Assembly (NCBI GenBank): GCA_033064195.1
Contig: JARBJD010000044.1
Location: 248,001-312,000 of the forward strand
Direction of reading: 5' to 3'
Origin: Blattamonas nauphoetae
Lineage: Eukaryota; Preaxostyla; Oxymonadida
Length of the DNA stretch: 64,000 nt
Shown: positions 1 to 11,440 of the stretch, in pieces
How positions within the stretch are numbered: the stretch's first letter is position 1
Layout of the letters: each line of letters begins with the position of its first letter
Made by a program: the position numbers and the translations under genes
Notes under the pieces: model-generated
Database searches by the model: none
The model's input: the letters and a program-made list of their open reading frames with translations, nothing else
Told to the model about the DNA's origin: nothing

Positions 1-254
1 CAGAGAAATCATCAGACATATGCTAAATAGTACAAAATGAGAAATATAGGATTGGATGAACATGGGTTGATGGCGTACCTCCAGGTGAAATTCAATTATG
101 GTTCGATCACAGAAAAAAAACTAGAATGGGTCTCGTCCCCTTTTATTCCAGAGACTTGCTCCAAACATTGAAAATACTATAGAATGAAGGAAGAGATCAA
201 GATATTAAGTGATTGACATCAAAGCCGAGAACAGCTGGAGTGTATGAAGTGTTT

Positions 255-1456
255 CTACCAATGAACAAGAACGTCGTCAGATTGGGACTGATACGATGAT
301 CGTTTAATCTTTTTGAACAACATCAACTCGACTTCTGCAGCGTCTTTCCCCACACCCACAGCCATCTGGACAGAGCTTGGGATGTTTGTGAAAATGACGC
401 GTTGGCGAGTGCCGTTGAGGTAGAACGAGAGGACCTTCCGCCGCATGTCCACCTCCATCCCCACCACGTCCCCGTTCCCCCAGCGCGAGTTTCCTGTCGT
501 GCCGCTCGAGTTGTGGAAGCAGCGGCCTGTCGAGTTGTAGTCCATACTCCTTGTGTCGTTCCCGAAGCAGGTGTCGAATCCGTTGTCCCACGGCGACTGG
601 CAGATCCCCACCACCGGAGTCCACCCTCCGTCGGTGACATTCGTCATCCGCATGTCGCAGCGCCAGATGCCTGACGTGATGACCTTCTCGACAGGCACCA
701 TCGTCCCGTCTTGGCTTGTCCAAACAACTTTGTGGCCTTGCAGACGTGTGTTGTGTTGTTCAACCCAACGGCTTTGGATTTCTGAACGAGTGAAGACGAG
801 AGGATGATACTTTTGCCTTCCGATTTTCGTTTCGGGTGAGATGATTCACTGCTGCTCTTCTCACTTTCACTTTCTTTTTTGGATTCTTTTTCGCTGCTTT
901 TCGCTGGTTTCGATGGTTTTGGCTGTTCGACTTGAGTTCCATGTTTCTTTGCCCTGACAGAATCACAAGCCTTTTGGACCAAATTCACTTGCTACAACAA
1001 CGAGACGAAACTTATACTGACGAAAATGAGAACAGACTCGGTCAATAGCTTGTTTGATTGACTCTTCCAAAGCTGACAGATCGGACTGGTTGAGATTGAC
1101 TGGGGTGCTTTCCGGTGGAAATTGGAAAAACTCATCTGAGACAGAATCACTTGTTTCCTCGACTAAACAGAGTGAGCGTGAGAAATTGGGAACATGGACA
1201 AACGTATGCTCTTTTTGAGGTCGGCGAGGATTTGTTTTGAATCATCGAGAGATGCCCCAGTGATCTGTGAAATTGGTTGATGAAGATCATCGACATTTTC
1301 TCCGCAAATTATCAGCTTAGCAACTTGGGCAGTCTGCTGGAGAGTTTTCATCATTGCATTTTGACTCTCTTCCGGAATACTATTCACTGGAACTCCAAGT
1401 GCACGGAGAATCGTAATTTGATCAAATATAGGTTGCGCTTGTTGTGAAGCTTCCAT
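255..1456 (-). CDS. SPRY-domain protein, four exons
   Basis: Predicted 365-residue protein. I infer introns at 1163-1203, 988-1021 and 782-810; with them the exons sum to a multiple of three. The N-terminal 85 residues are helical and unremarkable. A Lys/Ser/Glu-rich linker follows at about residues 150-190. The C-terminal 170 residues form a SPRY/concanavalin-like beta-sandwich, recognisable from VITSGIWRCDMRMTNV, GWTPVVGICQ, GDVVGMEVDM and LSFYLNGTRQRVIF. SPRY domains bind peptide ligands; no enzymatic function is implied. Large SPRY families of this flavour are known to me from oxymonads (recalled, not checked). Intron 2 could instead be 46 nt with a TAG acceptor, because the 34-nt version uses an AAG acceptor. 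The frame closes with TAG. The neighbour upstream is the ankyrin gene on the same strand, about 220 bp away. Confidence 0.72.
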
Positions 1457-1679
1457 TGTCTTTCAAGTAAGTAGAGTCTAGATTGATCAACCCTCAATTT
1501 CATTCCATTCAGTTCGAATGCTCAAAATGTTGGTGATCACCATAATGAGTACAGTGTTGATTTGATTTTCACTAATGAGAGCAAATGAATCAAGAGGGCA
1601 TGTGAGATGAGCAAAAGTCAATCGAAGCATTGACTTACACCCTAATAAAGATTGGGTGAGTTGATAAACAAAAAAAGAT

Positions 1680-2432
1680 TCATTTCTTTCCTTTCTTTCC
1701 CTTTTTCCCCTTTTTTGGATCCTCCTTCGGCTTTGGCATGGGAGGCATGATTGACTCCTGGTATTTTAGCCAATTATACTTCTGCTCTGGTAAAAGTTCT
1801 TTAATCTCATCATGATGGAGAGAGCTCGCCCTGAAAGATTGAAATTGAAGAATTTCATACCAATACCACGCTGTTTTTCCACCAGCATCAACTCTTTCAA
1901 CATTCGCTCCAAATTCGAGTAGAGACTTCACCACTTTAGTAGAGAAGATCAAAACAAACGAAACATACTTTCAACATCACCTTTCATGGCAGCAATATGT
2001 AGTGGAGTGGCACCATTGGCATCAGCAATATCTAAATTGGCTCCATTGTTCAATAAGAGACGGCATGCCTAAGAACGAGAAAAATATCGATACGGGACGG
2101 AAAAGTCAGACATCAAGATTCCCTTGTTTCACTGTGATCAAAAGTGGAGTGTTTCCTCCCGACTCTTCCATTTCTCTTGCATTCACGTCGATTCCTCGTT
2201 CCAAAAAGAATTTTATCATAGCCATATCTCGCTTTTCACAGGCGACATGCAGACAGTTCATGTCGTTTGCACCTGTTTCATTGATATCTGCTTGAAAGTT
2301 TGCGATCAAATTTTCGCACTCAACAAGGTCTTGTTCCAGTGCAGCTCTTATTAGGAGAGTGTTGTGTTTCCCTCGAACTGTTTTCGGTGGTGGTCGTTCA
2401 CATGTTGTCAGAGATTTCACAATGACCTCCAT
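1680..2432 (-). CDS. Ankyrin-repeat protein, three exons
   Basis: Predicted 224-residue protein with introns at 2069-2111 and 1934-1968 (43 and 35 nt); the three exons total 675 nt. Ankyrin repeats are clear: NTLLIRAAL, MNCLHVACEKRDMAMIKFFL, NTPLLITVKQGNLD and ATPLHIAAMKGDVE, then KSLLEFGANVERVD. That gives about five repeats, ending in a Lys/Gly-rich basic tail. Ankyrin stacks mediate protein-protein contacts, and nothing points to a specific partner. The start lies only about 100 bp downstream of the PCID2 stop on the same strand, typical of the compact spacing here. Ends with TGA. Confidence 0.85.
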
Positions 2433-2534
2433 CTGAACAAAAATAAAGGGCTGTTCGCACTGGTCGATAGTGCTGTCCTAAGCGCGAATAAAGACACAAA
2501 TTTGATGAAATGATTCCGGTTTATAATTCAAGAA

Positions 2535-4122
2535 CTACGGAAGTGGGGGAGCAAGGCTCTTGAGTGGTGGAAATGGACTCGTATTTTTGGAGAGGACTAA
2601 GATTTTTTTTGGATGGAAAATATATCCAAGAATAAGTTTTCGAGAGATTAGGAGAGCAATGGTTGCTTCAAGTTCATCCTGTGATGAGAGAATTGGATTG
2701 GCGAGTGTGAGTATTTGAGATGAGCTTGAAGGGCTGGAAAGGAGGCCAAGTCTCGTCAAAATAGAGGCTATCAAAGAAAGTGCGATCTTTTTTTCACCGA
2801 GCATTGTGCAGCTTGGGAGAGGATGAGAAAGAGAAGTCAAACATGTTCTTGAGAAGTTGGCGATAGGCGAGAGGTTCGAGCTGGAGAAGAGTTAAGTAGA
2901 CTCCAATATGAATAAAAAAATCGCGGTGTGCATCTATAGCCCGCATCATTCCAAGGACGTCTCCTGTTATGAAAGAAGAAAGAAAGGATGAGGTGGCGGA
3001 AGGAGGAAATGAAACCGATAATGAGACATCTGCGGATGTCCTTGAACCAAAAAAGAGAATGCTTCTGAAGAAGCTGTTCAGAGGGGAGGCGGAAATGGAG
3101 TATAGAGACAGGGATGAGTGAGAGGAGAATAAGTCGAGTATTCTTATGTCCAACTCCATTATTCTCTGTAACACATCCAATCGACTGAAAGGCAAAGCGA
3201 AGATCTTTCTCAGCCTAGGACAGAAAACATTGAAAGAAGAGACGAAAAAACTTTGATGAGATCCCCGTTGAAGAGAGCAAATCGACCTCGATAATAATAG
3301 TATGTGATCTGTCTGTCAAGAGGAAAATCCTTGATAGGGGGAAATCCTGTATTTTCAGTTGCTTTAATCAGATTTCTGAAGATTTCGATGTTGTTGATCT
3401 AAGAAGAATGATGAGAGCGGAGGAGCAAACTTTTGAGCAAATGTGAAATGTTGTATTGACAATGTGAAGGAGAGCACGCCGGCGCGTTGAGCCAACGGGT
3501 TTATCTTTATCACCACGAGAGAAATGAGCGAATGCATTTGTCGCTAAGAAGCGAGCGATATCGATCTGATGTTGTGCTGGTAAATTTTTAGTACTGCGGA
3601 TATGATCTGCCTAAACAATATAGACAAAAGATAAAATAGATAGACAATGGTTCCAAGTTTTCTGAGATCTGTTAAAAGGAACATCCAGAGAGACGTTGCC
3701 CATTCAAATGTTTGGTTCATAAGTTCTCTATAAGCAAATCAGGGTGGATCAGCATTGACAAAATCACATAAAAAGAGATGATAAGATGAGTTAAGTTGCA
3801 GTAGATACTTCACAATGGAAAATTGTTCCAGGAAAGCCTCATCAAATCGTTGATTGAATAGGGCTATATTTCGACGCAATAGGTGTTCAAGAAGTGAAGA
3901 AATTACATTATCGGACGAATAACGCGACATTTGTGATGAAATTGCCTCCGGGGTCATCTGGTTGAGAGAATATTTGAGAAATTGTTTGAGATGAAGTCAC
4001 ACCCTTTGGAGCCACATTGGGAAATCTGGTTTTATAGCAAAGAATGATTCTGCTAAAAGTGTTTCATTTTCTGCTCTGAAGGCTGCTTGAAACTCATTAG
4101 AAAAATGGGAGAGTTCTCCCAT
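2535..4122 (-). CDS. PCID2: PCID2/Thp1, TREX-2 mRNA export factor
   Basis: Eight exons encode 424 residues, close to the roughly 400 of human PCID2. Introns: 3958-4002, 3728-3808, 3611-3645, 3399-3430, 3215-3251, 2964-3015, 2812-2842. The exons total 1275 nt with phases consistent throughout. The protein aligns by eye with PCID2/Thp1 along its length: TPR/PCI helices with TYYYYRGRFALFNGDLIKAE, then NTRLILLSLIPVSILHFRLP, then GDVLGMMRAIDAHRDFFIHI, and the winged-helix end LISRKLILGYIFHPKKILVL followed by a PFPPL motif. PCID2/Thp1 pairs with Sac3/GANP at the nuclear pore in the TREX-2 complex that couples transcription to mRNA export. Start ATG chosen at 4122; an upstream start was not tested. 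Stop is TAG. Confidence 0.93.
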
Positions 4123-4270
4123 CTGTCCGGAGAAAAGGGTCGGGCGGTCCCTTAAAGAGAGAATTCGACACAGAAATTGGCAAAATGGATAAAATATATT
4201 CTTCGAGTGAAATGACTTTCAAAAAAATGAAAAATTGGAACCAATAAAGAAGATTGACAAACAAGAAAGA

Positions 4271-7168
4271 TTATTGCTTCACGGGTTTGACGCCACTCAG
4301 TGAAATCGTGGTACTGGTGCGTTTTAATCGCCCACTAAGGATCTTATTCAGTTTTTTGGTTTCCTCTAAATCATTTGTGAGATCCTTGTTTACCTTGGTC
4401 AGTGTCTCGAGGTGTGATGTCAACTCTTGGATATCATGTTCGAGCTGTTGGATCCTTTCTGTTTCAACTTGGCTGGGGACAGTCAAAGAATGAGGAGCTT
4501 CATCTGGAGGTGATGTGAGGGGATTTGACTTGTCAAGTTGATTCTGTAGAGACACGCAGAGATTCTCCTGCGTGTTCAGCTGACGGTTGAGAGTTTCGAT
4601 GGTGCGGTTCTTTTCGGCCAATTCCTCTTCATGGTGCGATCTCAGCGATTCCTCTGCAAGTTGATTGGAGGCTAAGCTGCTTTTGGTGTCTTGGATGGCT
4701 TGTGCCATTCGGTGAAGTTCAGTTTGTTGCGCGAGTCTGTTCCGCTTCTCGTCTTCGAGCTGGCGCGAGAGTTGTTGAACGGTGGCTCGGAGCTGCTCAT
4801 TGGACTCTTCCAGAACGAGCTCTCGTTCAGACTTTTGCTGTGAATCCGCAGAAACGGTGATTTCCTTGGCGGTGCTGAGGGGAGCCTCGCTCTGGATGTT
4901 TTGGTGAGTGGTTTCGAGAGTCCGCAGGCGATGCAGAGTCCTTCCGTGCTGAATCCGCTCATCTTGTAGCTGAGTCTTCAGATTCTTGAGTTGTTCCTGG
5001 ATGTCCGCCGAGGCTGCTCGAAGGGTATCGTTTTCAGACTGCAAGGTCGATGCCTTTGTCACGAGGGGCTCGACGTCGGAGCGGAGTGCCTGCTCCTGTT
5101 CTCTTGAGAGAAGAAGGTCGGATTCGAGTTGGGCCTTCCGCAAAGTAATTGCTTCTTTCGAGTGCTGTTCCTCTGTCAGCGAAGACTGTAAGTCAGCTTT
5201 TTCTGTTTTGAACATCTCTGCTGCCCGTTTTTCTTCTTCGAGTTGGAGTTGGGCTTCGTTGAGCGCTTTTTGGAGCAAGTCAGAATGTTGACTGATTTGT
5301 TGGCGATCGTTCTTGGCTGACTCGAGTTGCTCATTCAAGGAGCGAAGTTCGTCCTGGTGTGATTTGATAACTGTCGACAATTCGGATGAAAGTTGGACCT
5401 GTTTTTCTTTTGTTTCGTCAATCTGCGTTGTGAGAGTGTCAATCGTCTTTTGATGACTCGCTTCCTGTTCCTTGTGGAGGGCCTCCGATGCACTCATCTG
5501 CTCTTCAAGAGCCGAGAGTTGTGACTGCAATGTGTGAGATTTCTTCGACAGCGCTTGGCATTCCTCTGTTTTCTCCTTCAGTTGCAGAATCAGGCTAAGG
5601 TATTCTTGTCGATCAGTTGACGTCATTCGTGCTGTGTTGTCTTGTGACACTGTTTCTTGGAGCTGAATTCTGGTTGTCTTCTCGTGTTCAAGCTCTGTTT
5701 GTAATAAAACGGCTTCTTGTCTGAGTTGGCGAATCTCTGTCTCCAGTTTGCTCGTCTTCGACTGCTCAGAATGGAGGAGACGTGCGAGTCTTTCGTTCGA
5801 AAGGTGGTGGTCTTCAACTTCGTCCTGAAGTGCGTCAATCAGATTCATGTCAGTCCACAATCGCTGCTGAGAGAGAGATGGGTGTGTCGATGATACAGCT
5901 GACAGCTCATCACGAAGTTCTTTGTTTATTTTCAGTTCGTTCTGAAGGTTGAGGGTGTTGGCTGCGTCCTTCTGCATCAATCGCCTGATTTCCTCGTTCT
6001 TCTTCTGGATGTCGAGGTTCAGCTGCTGGATCTGAGACGAGAGTGTGCGGTGAATGTCGATCATGCGGGCGTACAGCTCCTTCTCCGATGCAGACGGTGG
6101 TGTGTGTGGTTCCTGATGGGATGGGGTTGTGAACAGCGTGAGAGGGCGGAGAGGACCTGAGAACGTTTGTGTGCCGAGCTGTGATGAAATGTCGTGGAGA
6201 GTGTTGTTTAGCTTTGGATCGTGTGTGGGGAGGTGAAATGGATTGGGCTCGTCAATCGATAGGTCTTTATGCGAAAACTTGCGTGTCAAGATGGTTGGAG
6301 GGAAGAGGTCGTCGACGAGATGAGGTGTTGATTGAGCTCGCTTCTGTGGAAACACAAAAGAGGCTGAAGTTACTTCATCTGATGTGTCTGGGACGGACGG
6401 GACAAGATGATTGCCTGATGTATGGAGGGACGGTTGTGTTTGTGTTTGTTGGACAAAATTGGGTGAAATTGAGAGGAGTTGTTTGTAATAATCTCGTTCT
6501 CTTTCAACTGTCTGATTTCTTTCTTGCATATAATGAGTTTTTCGAGTGGTTTCTTCCTCTACTCTCTGATTGACCAATGTATCAATTTGACTTCGAACAG
6601 AATCCAATTCTTTCTGCTGCTTGATGAGAAGTTTAGTGGACGTGATGTAATTGGAGTATAGTGACTGCACTGATGGAAATGGATGGATTGATGAGAGTTC
6701 AGTGGTTGATTGTGATGAGGGTTCATTGTCTTGGTGAGAGCCAGTCTGTACGTCAGCGTTATCGGAAAAAAATCGAAGTAGTTGATCTGAAGACGATGAA
6801 TGAATGAGATTGGTGTCAATTTCATGGTTCAGTTGTGAAATATACTCTTTATTTTCGGAAATTATGAGATTCAAAAATCTTCTGTCTTCTTCGAGTGATT
6901 GTTCTTTCCGAATACGTTTCCCCAATTCTTTTTCAAGAGTTGCTTTTTGTAAAGATATTTCTTCAGTTCTTTTTATATATGTTTGGAGCTGGATCTTTGT
7001 GTGAGCATGAGATAACTTTTCTGACTCAAGCTCACGATTAGCTTCAAGTACTGAATCAAAAAGTGGCACATTTGCCACATGTTCAGGATTTGATTGTGAA
7101 GGAACCGGAAATTGAGGAATTGATTGGAGGAGCATAGAATGATGACCTGAGAAGGGACCGATCGTCAT
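4271..7168 (-). CDS. Large coiled-coil protein, intronless
   Basis: Single open frame of 965 residues. Roughly residues 1-90 have short helices. Residues 90-330 are Ser/Thr/Pro-rich with low order. From about residue 370 to 950 there is nearly unbroken heptad-like sequence rich in Glu, Gln, Leu and Lys, the hallmark of a long parallel coiled coil. I see no catalytic motif, membrane segment or recognisable end domain. Golgin, centrosomal or cytoskeletal proteins can look like this, so I do not assign a role. Start ATG at 7168; a second in-frame ATG lies at about 7135. The absence of introns contrasts with most neighbours. It is divergent from the TMED gene with 17 bp between start codons. Confidence 0.85.
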   Translation of the reverse strand: MTIGPFSGHHSMLLQSIPQFPVPSQSNPEHVANVPLFDSVLEANRELESEKLSHAHTKIQLQTYIKRTEEISLQKATLEKELGKRIRKEQSLEEDRRFLNLIISENKEYISQLNHEIDTNLIHSSSSDQLLRFFSDNADVQTGSHQDNEPSSQSTTELSSIHPFPSVQSLYSNYITSTKLLIKQQKELDSVRSQIDTLVNQRVEEETTRKTHYMQERNQTVERERDYYKQLLSISPNFVQQTQTQPSLHTSGNHLVPSVPDTSDEVTSASFVFPQKRAQSTPHLVDDLFPPTILTRKFSHKDLSIDEPNPFHLPTHDPKLNNTLHDISSQLGTQTFSGPLRPLTLFTTPSHQEPHTPPSASEKELYARMIDIHRTLSSQIQQLNLDIQKKNEEIRRLMQKDAANTLNLQNELKINKELRDELSAVSSTHPSLSQQRLWTDMNLIDALQDEVEDHHLSNERLARLLHSEQSKTSKLETEIRQLRQEAVLLQTELEHEKTTRIQLQETVSQDNTARMTSTDRQEYLSLILQLKEKTEECQALSKKSHTLQSQLSALEEQMSASEALHKEQEASHQKTIDTLTTQIDETKEKQVQLSSELSTVIKSHQDELRSLNEQLESAKNDRQQISQHSDLLQKALNEAQLQLEEEKRAAEMFKTEKADLQSSLTEEQHSKEAITLRKAQLESDLLLSREQEQALRSDVEPLVTKASTLQSENDTLRAASADIQEQLKNLKTQLQDERIQHGRTLHRLRTLETTHQNIQSEAPLSTAKEITVSADSQQKSERELVLEESNEQLRATVQQLSRQLEDEKRNRLAQQTELHRMAQAIQDTKSSLASNQLAEESLRSHHEEELAEKNRTIETLNRQLNTQENLCVSLQNQLDKSNPLTSPPDEAPHSLTVPSQVETERIQQLEHDIQELTSHLETLTKVNKDLTNDLEETKKLNKILSGRLKRTSTTISLSGVKPVKQ

Positions 7169-7185
7169 TGAGGACGAAATATCTC
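7169..7185. promoter_or_regulatory. Head-to-head start codons with 17-bp gap
   Basis: The start codon of the coiled-coil gene (minus strand, ending at 7168) and that of the TMED gene (plus strand, beginning at 7186) are separated by 17 bp. Any promoter elements must therefore lie within the two genes or in this gap, unless one true start is further downstream. No TATA-like or initiator motif can be assigned with confidence. Confidence 0.4.
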
Positions 7186-7972
7186 ATGATTGGGTTATGT
7201 GTTCTGTGTTTGACACAAAGTGTATCTTCAATCATGGTTGAATTGATAGAAACCAATGCCCGCTGCTTTTCCGAAGAACTTGACGAAAGTGGTCTATTCT
7301 CTGGCCACCTCAAAGTGATCCATGAACCTGATGGGACATTTGATTATTCAGTATATTATTGCTACTATTTCTGACCATATTAATCTCCTTGTTCCATTGT
7401 AAACCATGATTATTCATCAAGATTCTCTCACCAGATGGAAATCTGATGGCATATGGTTTTAACAAATCTGATGATTCATTTTCCTTTAACGCCACACGAT
7501 CTGGTGACTATGAGATTTGCTTCCAGAGATCTCTTTCAGACGATGGTATCCGTCATTCTATTGTTTTCACCCCTCCCACAACAGCTGAACGACTTAAGCC
7601 TGGAGTATCGCCGATGAAGGTCAATATCTCTCTCTCCTTTGGAATATATTCCTATTCGTTTGAACGAGTATTCTCATCATCATTCTCATCTGTTCCAGGA
7701 AGAATCATCAAGTGAAATGGATGTATCACTTAACATAAAGCAAGCTGAACAACTTTCCAAGGACTTACTTGGAGATTTTGTGGGAATGAGAGCTAAAGAA
7801 GTGAAATCAGACACAGACAAAGGTTATCATTCTTTGTTCACTATTCGTCATAGTCAAACTTTCTAATCTCATCACCACTCTCTCTGTGATCGAAATACTT
7901 GTTTTGATTGGTTTTGGAGTCGCAGAGGTTCTCTATTTGAACAAATTTTTCAGAGAGCAAAAAGTCGCCTGA
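7186..7972 (+). CDS. TMED/p24 (emp24-gp25L) cargo receptor
   Basis: Four exons give 201 residues, the usual p24 length. Introns: 7351-7421, 7620-7698, 7823-7853; exon sum 606 nt. Residues 1-15 form a short signal peptide (MIGLCVLCLTQSVSS). The GOLD domain follows, with the diagnostic CFSEEL near the start and a second cysteine in GDYEICFQ. A membrane-proximal helix comes next, then a single transmembrane span (IEILVLIGFGVAEVLYL) and a short cytosolic tail NKFFREQKVA with the FF motif that p24 proteins use for COPII/COPI binding. Role by family: cycling type I membrane protein in ER-Golgi transport. I chose the ATG at 7186 because it directly precedes the hydrophobic signal. The TMED subfamily cannot be assigned. 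Confidence 0.92.
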
Positions 7973-8421
7973 CTCCACGTTGGGATTCATTTAGCTCGTA
8001 TTCTGTTCGAAATTGATTTTATGACATTGTTTTTGAGAAAAATTGGGATATGGTTGAAGTGATTCACAACATTGAGAGAGAACAAAGAAGTTTGTTACCG
8101 AGTTGAAAGCAACAAAATTGACCGGTAAACAGCAGTTGAAATCCTAAAAAATGGAGAGAAATATAGAAAAGATGATTAGTATTATGAATTAGGTTGAAAA
8201 ATATGAAGAATGTTGGAAATAAAGAAGAATCAGAATGATTGAAAAATGTCTCTTCATGACGTTCTGAGAGATTCCCACAATCAAAATTTCATCATAAACT
8301 TGCAGCGGAGAAGTATTGGGATGACATACCAGAGATGTAGAGGTAATTTCTGATGAATGATGAACATTGAGTCCAATTTTGATCGACCCCCGATTCGCTT
8401 TTTGACATCTGATTCTCATCC
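7973..8421. other. Intergenic, no gene recognised
   Basis: A stretch of 449 bp between the TMED stop and the next start. Open frames here are short, AT-rich and without recognisable motifs. Probably 3' and 5' flanks. Confidence 0.5.
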
Positions 8422-10400
8422 ATGACTGAATCACCAGTCGGAGACGGTATTCATCTTATTGTCTCTTTTTTTCTACGTTTTTCTTTATTTGCTATCTTTT
8501 TCAGACCAACAGAAATGTCTCTTCCTCACGAAAGATGATCTCACTGGTTTGCTCTCTCTTCTCGTTTATTGTACAATTTTAGACTGTGCTACATTGTTTA
8601 CTTCCTTTCTGGATGCATCATCCACATTAACTGAAGATGAAAAGGTGAATCTCACGGCCAAATGTCGAAGTGATATGGGTGAAGTAATTCAAAAATATCT
8701 CGATATTCCATCTCGTATGTTCGATATAAATTACTGATATGAGGTCATCTCGTAACTACATCCTACCCTACCACATATTTAGACGCAAATCCTCACCTCA
8801 ATGAAGTCGTGAGCACCATCGCTCAAATTGAGACATATATGCTTTGCCAAGACAGTATTCGATGATTTTGATTCTTTTCTACTTCGTCCATCTTTTTCAA
8901 AATCAATTTGCGTGTATTTCTGTTCTTCAACTCAATCTCAAGTTGTCAAGATCTCTGTCAGCTCTGAGACAAAATCACCAGCAAAAGACATGATCCTTGA
9001 ATATCTCAACAAAATGGAATCACTTTCTCAGATTCTGATTCTCAAAGCATCGTCCTTGTCAGATGGTACGCATTTCTTCTTCAAGTCACTCATTCTCTCT
9101 CATGCAGAGACCGAATCTGATCAAATTAACGCATTGAAGAGAGAAAATGAGGAATTAAAGGAAAAACTTGCTCAATTTACACAGACGCCTGAGATTGAAG
9201 TTAACCAGACATCAGAAGAAACCGAACCAGTGGGCGACGAAGATAGTCCGAACAGTCCCAAAGAAGAAATGAATGATACTTTCCATGATGCTCCAGACAG
9301 TCCAGTTGAGCAGACGCAATCCCGTCGGATCCAGCCAAACGGAAAAACGTCAGGGAAAAAAATCAAGCCAATGAATGTCCATAAGGTAGAATCAATGATC
9401 GACGAAATTTACAAAGCTAAAATTGTATCTGTTTCTTTCTTGTTAATGGGATAAGAAACATGACAAAGTGTGTGACACATCTCGGAAACGCCACGAGACA
9501 CTTGAGGAATATATCGGGACTTTCCTCAATGTACGCTTTGGAATGCCGCAGATGATTGTCGAAGCATATGAGTCACTCATGTACTACATTGTCCAATATG
9601 CTCCTACACGCCCAGCGATCGCTGTGTTCAAAGCCATCCTTGCCAACGAAATTGATGAAGATTTCCGCACTGTTCTCTCTCAGATTCCCCTCACGGTCAA
9701 AAATGTCCTCCATGCATTCCTGAGGGGGAAATACCCCGAAGAGGTTGAAAAGGACATCCTCCAACGACTCAACGAGAAGATCGGTGGAACTGGGAAAGGT
9801 ACTCTTGCAACTGACGAATGGAAAGCCGTTGTGGAATTTATGTACAATGAAGAAGATCAGAAGCGCCTCATTCCCATCCTGGAGGAAGAGCAGGCAAAAG
9901 AAAGCGAAAAATTGGAGCAGCAACATCGCGAAGATCTCTCCAAAACTCAGACAAAGCGGATTGAGAAGAAGAGAACACAGCCTGCATTTGTCGTGTACAA
10001 TCGGTTCATCCAGGTCTCTCTCCTTTCTCCGTTCTCTCTCCAGATCCTCAGCGAGCATCAACTGGCACGTCACATTGAATATCTCAGCCGGTTCAGGGAG
10101 TTGTTTGTTGGGAGCAGCGAAGAAGAAGGTGAGGGGAGTTCACAAGGCATAGTCTCTGAGACTGGCTTCCACGACATTGTTCATACACTCCTTGAAGGGG
10201 CTGGAAACAGAATGGAGCCCGAGCGTGAAGAGGACTACATCCAAAAGCTCCTCGAGAAGGCTGACCCGTTCAACAACAAGGAAATCCCCTTCACAGATGT
10301 CTGCATTTGTTCACCCATCCATCATGCTTTTTAGTGCGTTCGAATTCTGTCATCTGAGATTGATGCTTTCAATCGTGCGATGGAAAACACTTCAGAATGA
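8422..10400 (+). CDS. Coiled-coil protein of protist flagellar/EF-hand type
   Basis: Nine exons give 529 residues (1590 nt). Introns: 8447-8504, 8547-8582, 8715-8782, 8855-8942, 9066-9107, 9425-9455, 10014-10043, 10299-10334. Residues about 1-130 are helical. A short coiled coil (INALKRENEELKEKLAQF) is followed by an acidic Ser/Pro linker. Then comes a helical module starting RKRHETLEEYIGTFLNVRFG and containing AVFKAILANEIDEDFRTVL. A charged Glu/Lys helix follows, then a C-terminal helical pair resembling a degenerate EF-hand region (RHIEYLSRFRELF). The TLEEY...NEIDEDFR arrangement reminds me of conserved EF-hand proteins of ciliates and other flagellated protists. That is recall without a search, so the family call is tentative. 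No intact calcium loop (DxDxDG) is visible. Confidence 0.75.
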
Positions 10401-10533
10401 ACTTACTTTTGACAAAGAACACGGCAACATATTTTATCATCACAAATCGATGTCATCTTTATTATTTTCCATCTTTTCTCTTGACCTGGTTTGGATTCGA
10501 GAAAGTAATGACGAACTCAATTTGAAGTGACGC

Positions 10534-11440
10534 CTACAGAAGCGATTCTGAGGATTTGAGTGATATCACGGAGAAGAATTGGTCCTCACGCAATGTTTTG
10601 TTGCGAGTGTTCATTTCGAGGATGGCCCTTTCAAATAACTGATTTTCTGAACAATCTCCAAAATCGATCGGACCTGGTTTTCGACCATCGAGCTCGAAAA
10701 GATGACTGGAAGAATAAAAATGAGAAATCACACTTGTTGTGGATAAGAAATGTGGAATAGTGATGTTCAACACCAGTGTCGATTGAGGATTGTGCTCCCT
10801 AATGGAATAAAGAAGAGAGAATGCAGACTTCGCTGCAGAATTGATCGTGAAGCATCTTGAGAGTTTCACTTTGAGTGACGTTGTACCCTCGTTGAAGTGG
10901 AGGTTGATGTCTGTTTTCAGCAATGAATGAGCTCATGAATGATTCTTCTGAAAACAATCATGAGAATTGAAGAAGAGGGACCTTTGACAAGAAGTGGAAG
11001 GTTCGAAAGAGCATGAACAAGTGCTGTCAGGAGAATATGAACACAACGTTCAGAAAGAGAAACCAAATGTTCCACAGGCATTGCCAACAGTCTGCTTCGC
11101 AAAGAAAAGCGGATGGGAAATGACTTCTGGGGTATCAGGTTGAGTTGGTGCAATGGAAGCTGCAGAGGTGAAGAATTGGCAAGGAGGAGTACCTTTGGAA
11201 CTGCACGAAGAGTTAACAGTCAAATGAGCTATACCAAGGGAAACATAGCATTAGTGCGACAACACCTTGTGATTGAAAAGAAAAATTATCTGGATCAGTA
11301 GACCCTTGTGAAAAATGATAGGGATTCTGATACAAACAGACTTCATCAAAGACCCACCCATCAGCAAGACCGATTTGTTGTGCGTATTTTTGAAAGATTT
11401 GCGGTGCGGAATCGAGTGCTCTCCATTTCACTGGTGCATC
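10534..11440 (-). CDS. Ubiquitin C-terminal hydrolase, UCH (peptidase C12)
   Basis: Six exons inferred with introns 11201-11234, 11024-11063, 10948-10981, 10799-10828 and 10706-10733 (28-40 nt). They total 741 nt (246 codons plus stop), near UCHL3 length. Catalytic features line up with UCHL1/L3: the oxyanion Gln and nucleophilic Cys in KQTVGNACGT (Cys codon at 11074-11076), His in EHHYSTFLIH, and Asp in HLFELDGRKPGPID. The active-site crossover loop falls in exon 4. Family role: removes small adducts from the ubiquitin C-terminus. The initiator is unresolved. Coding sense begins at DAPVKWRALDSA, directly after an in-frame TAG that could also be a splice acceptor (TTTAG). A tiny upstream exon such as one starting at an ATG near 11597 is possible. 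Stop is TAG. Confidence 0.9.
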
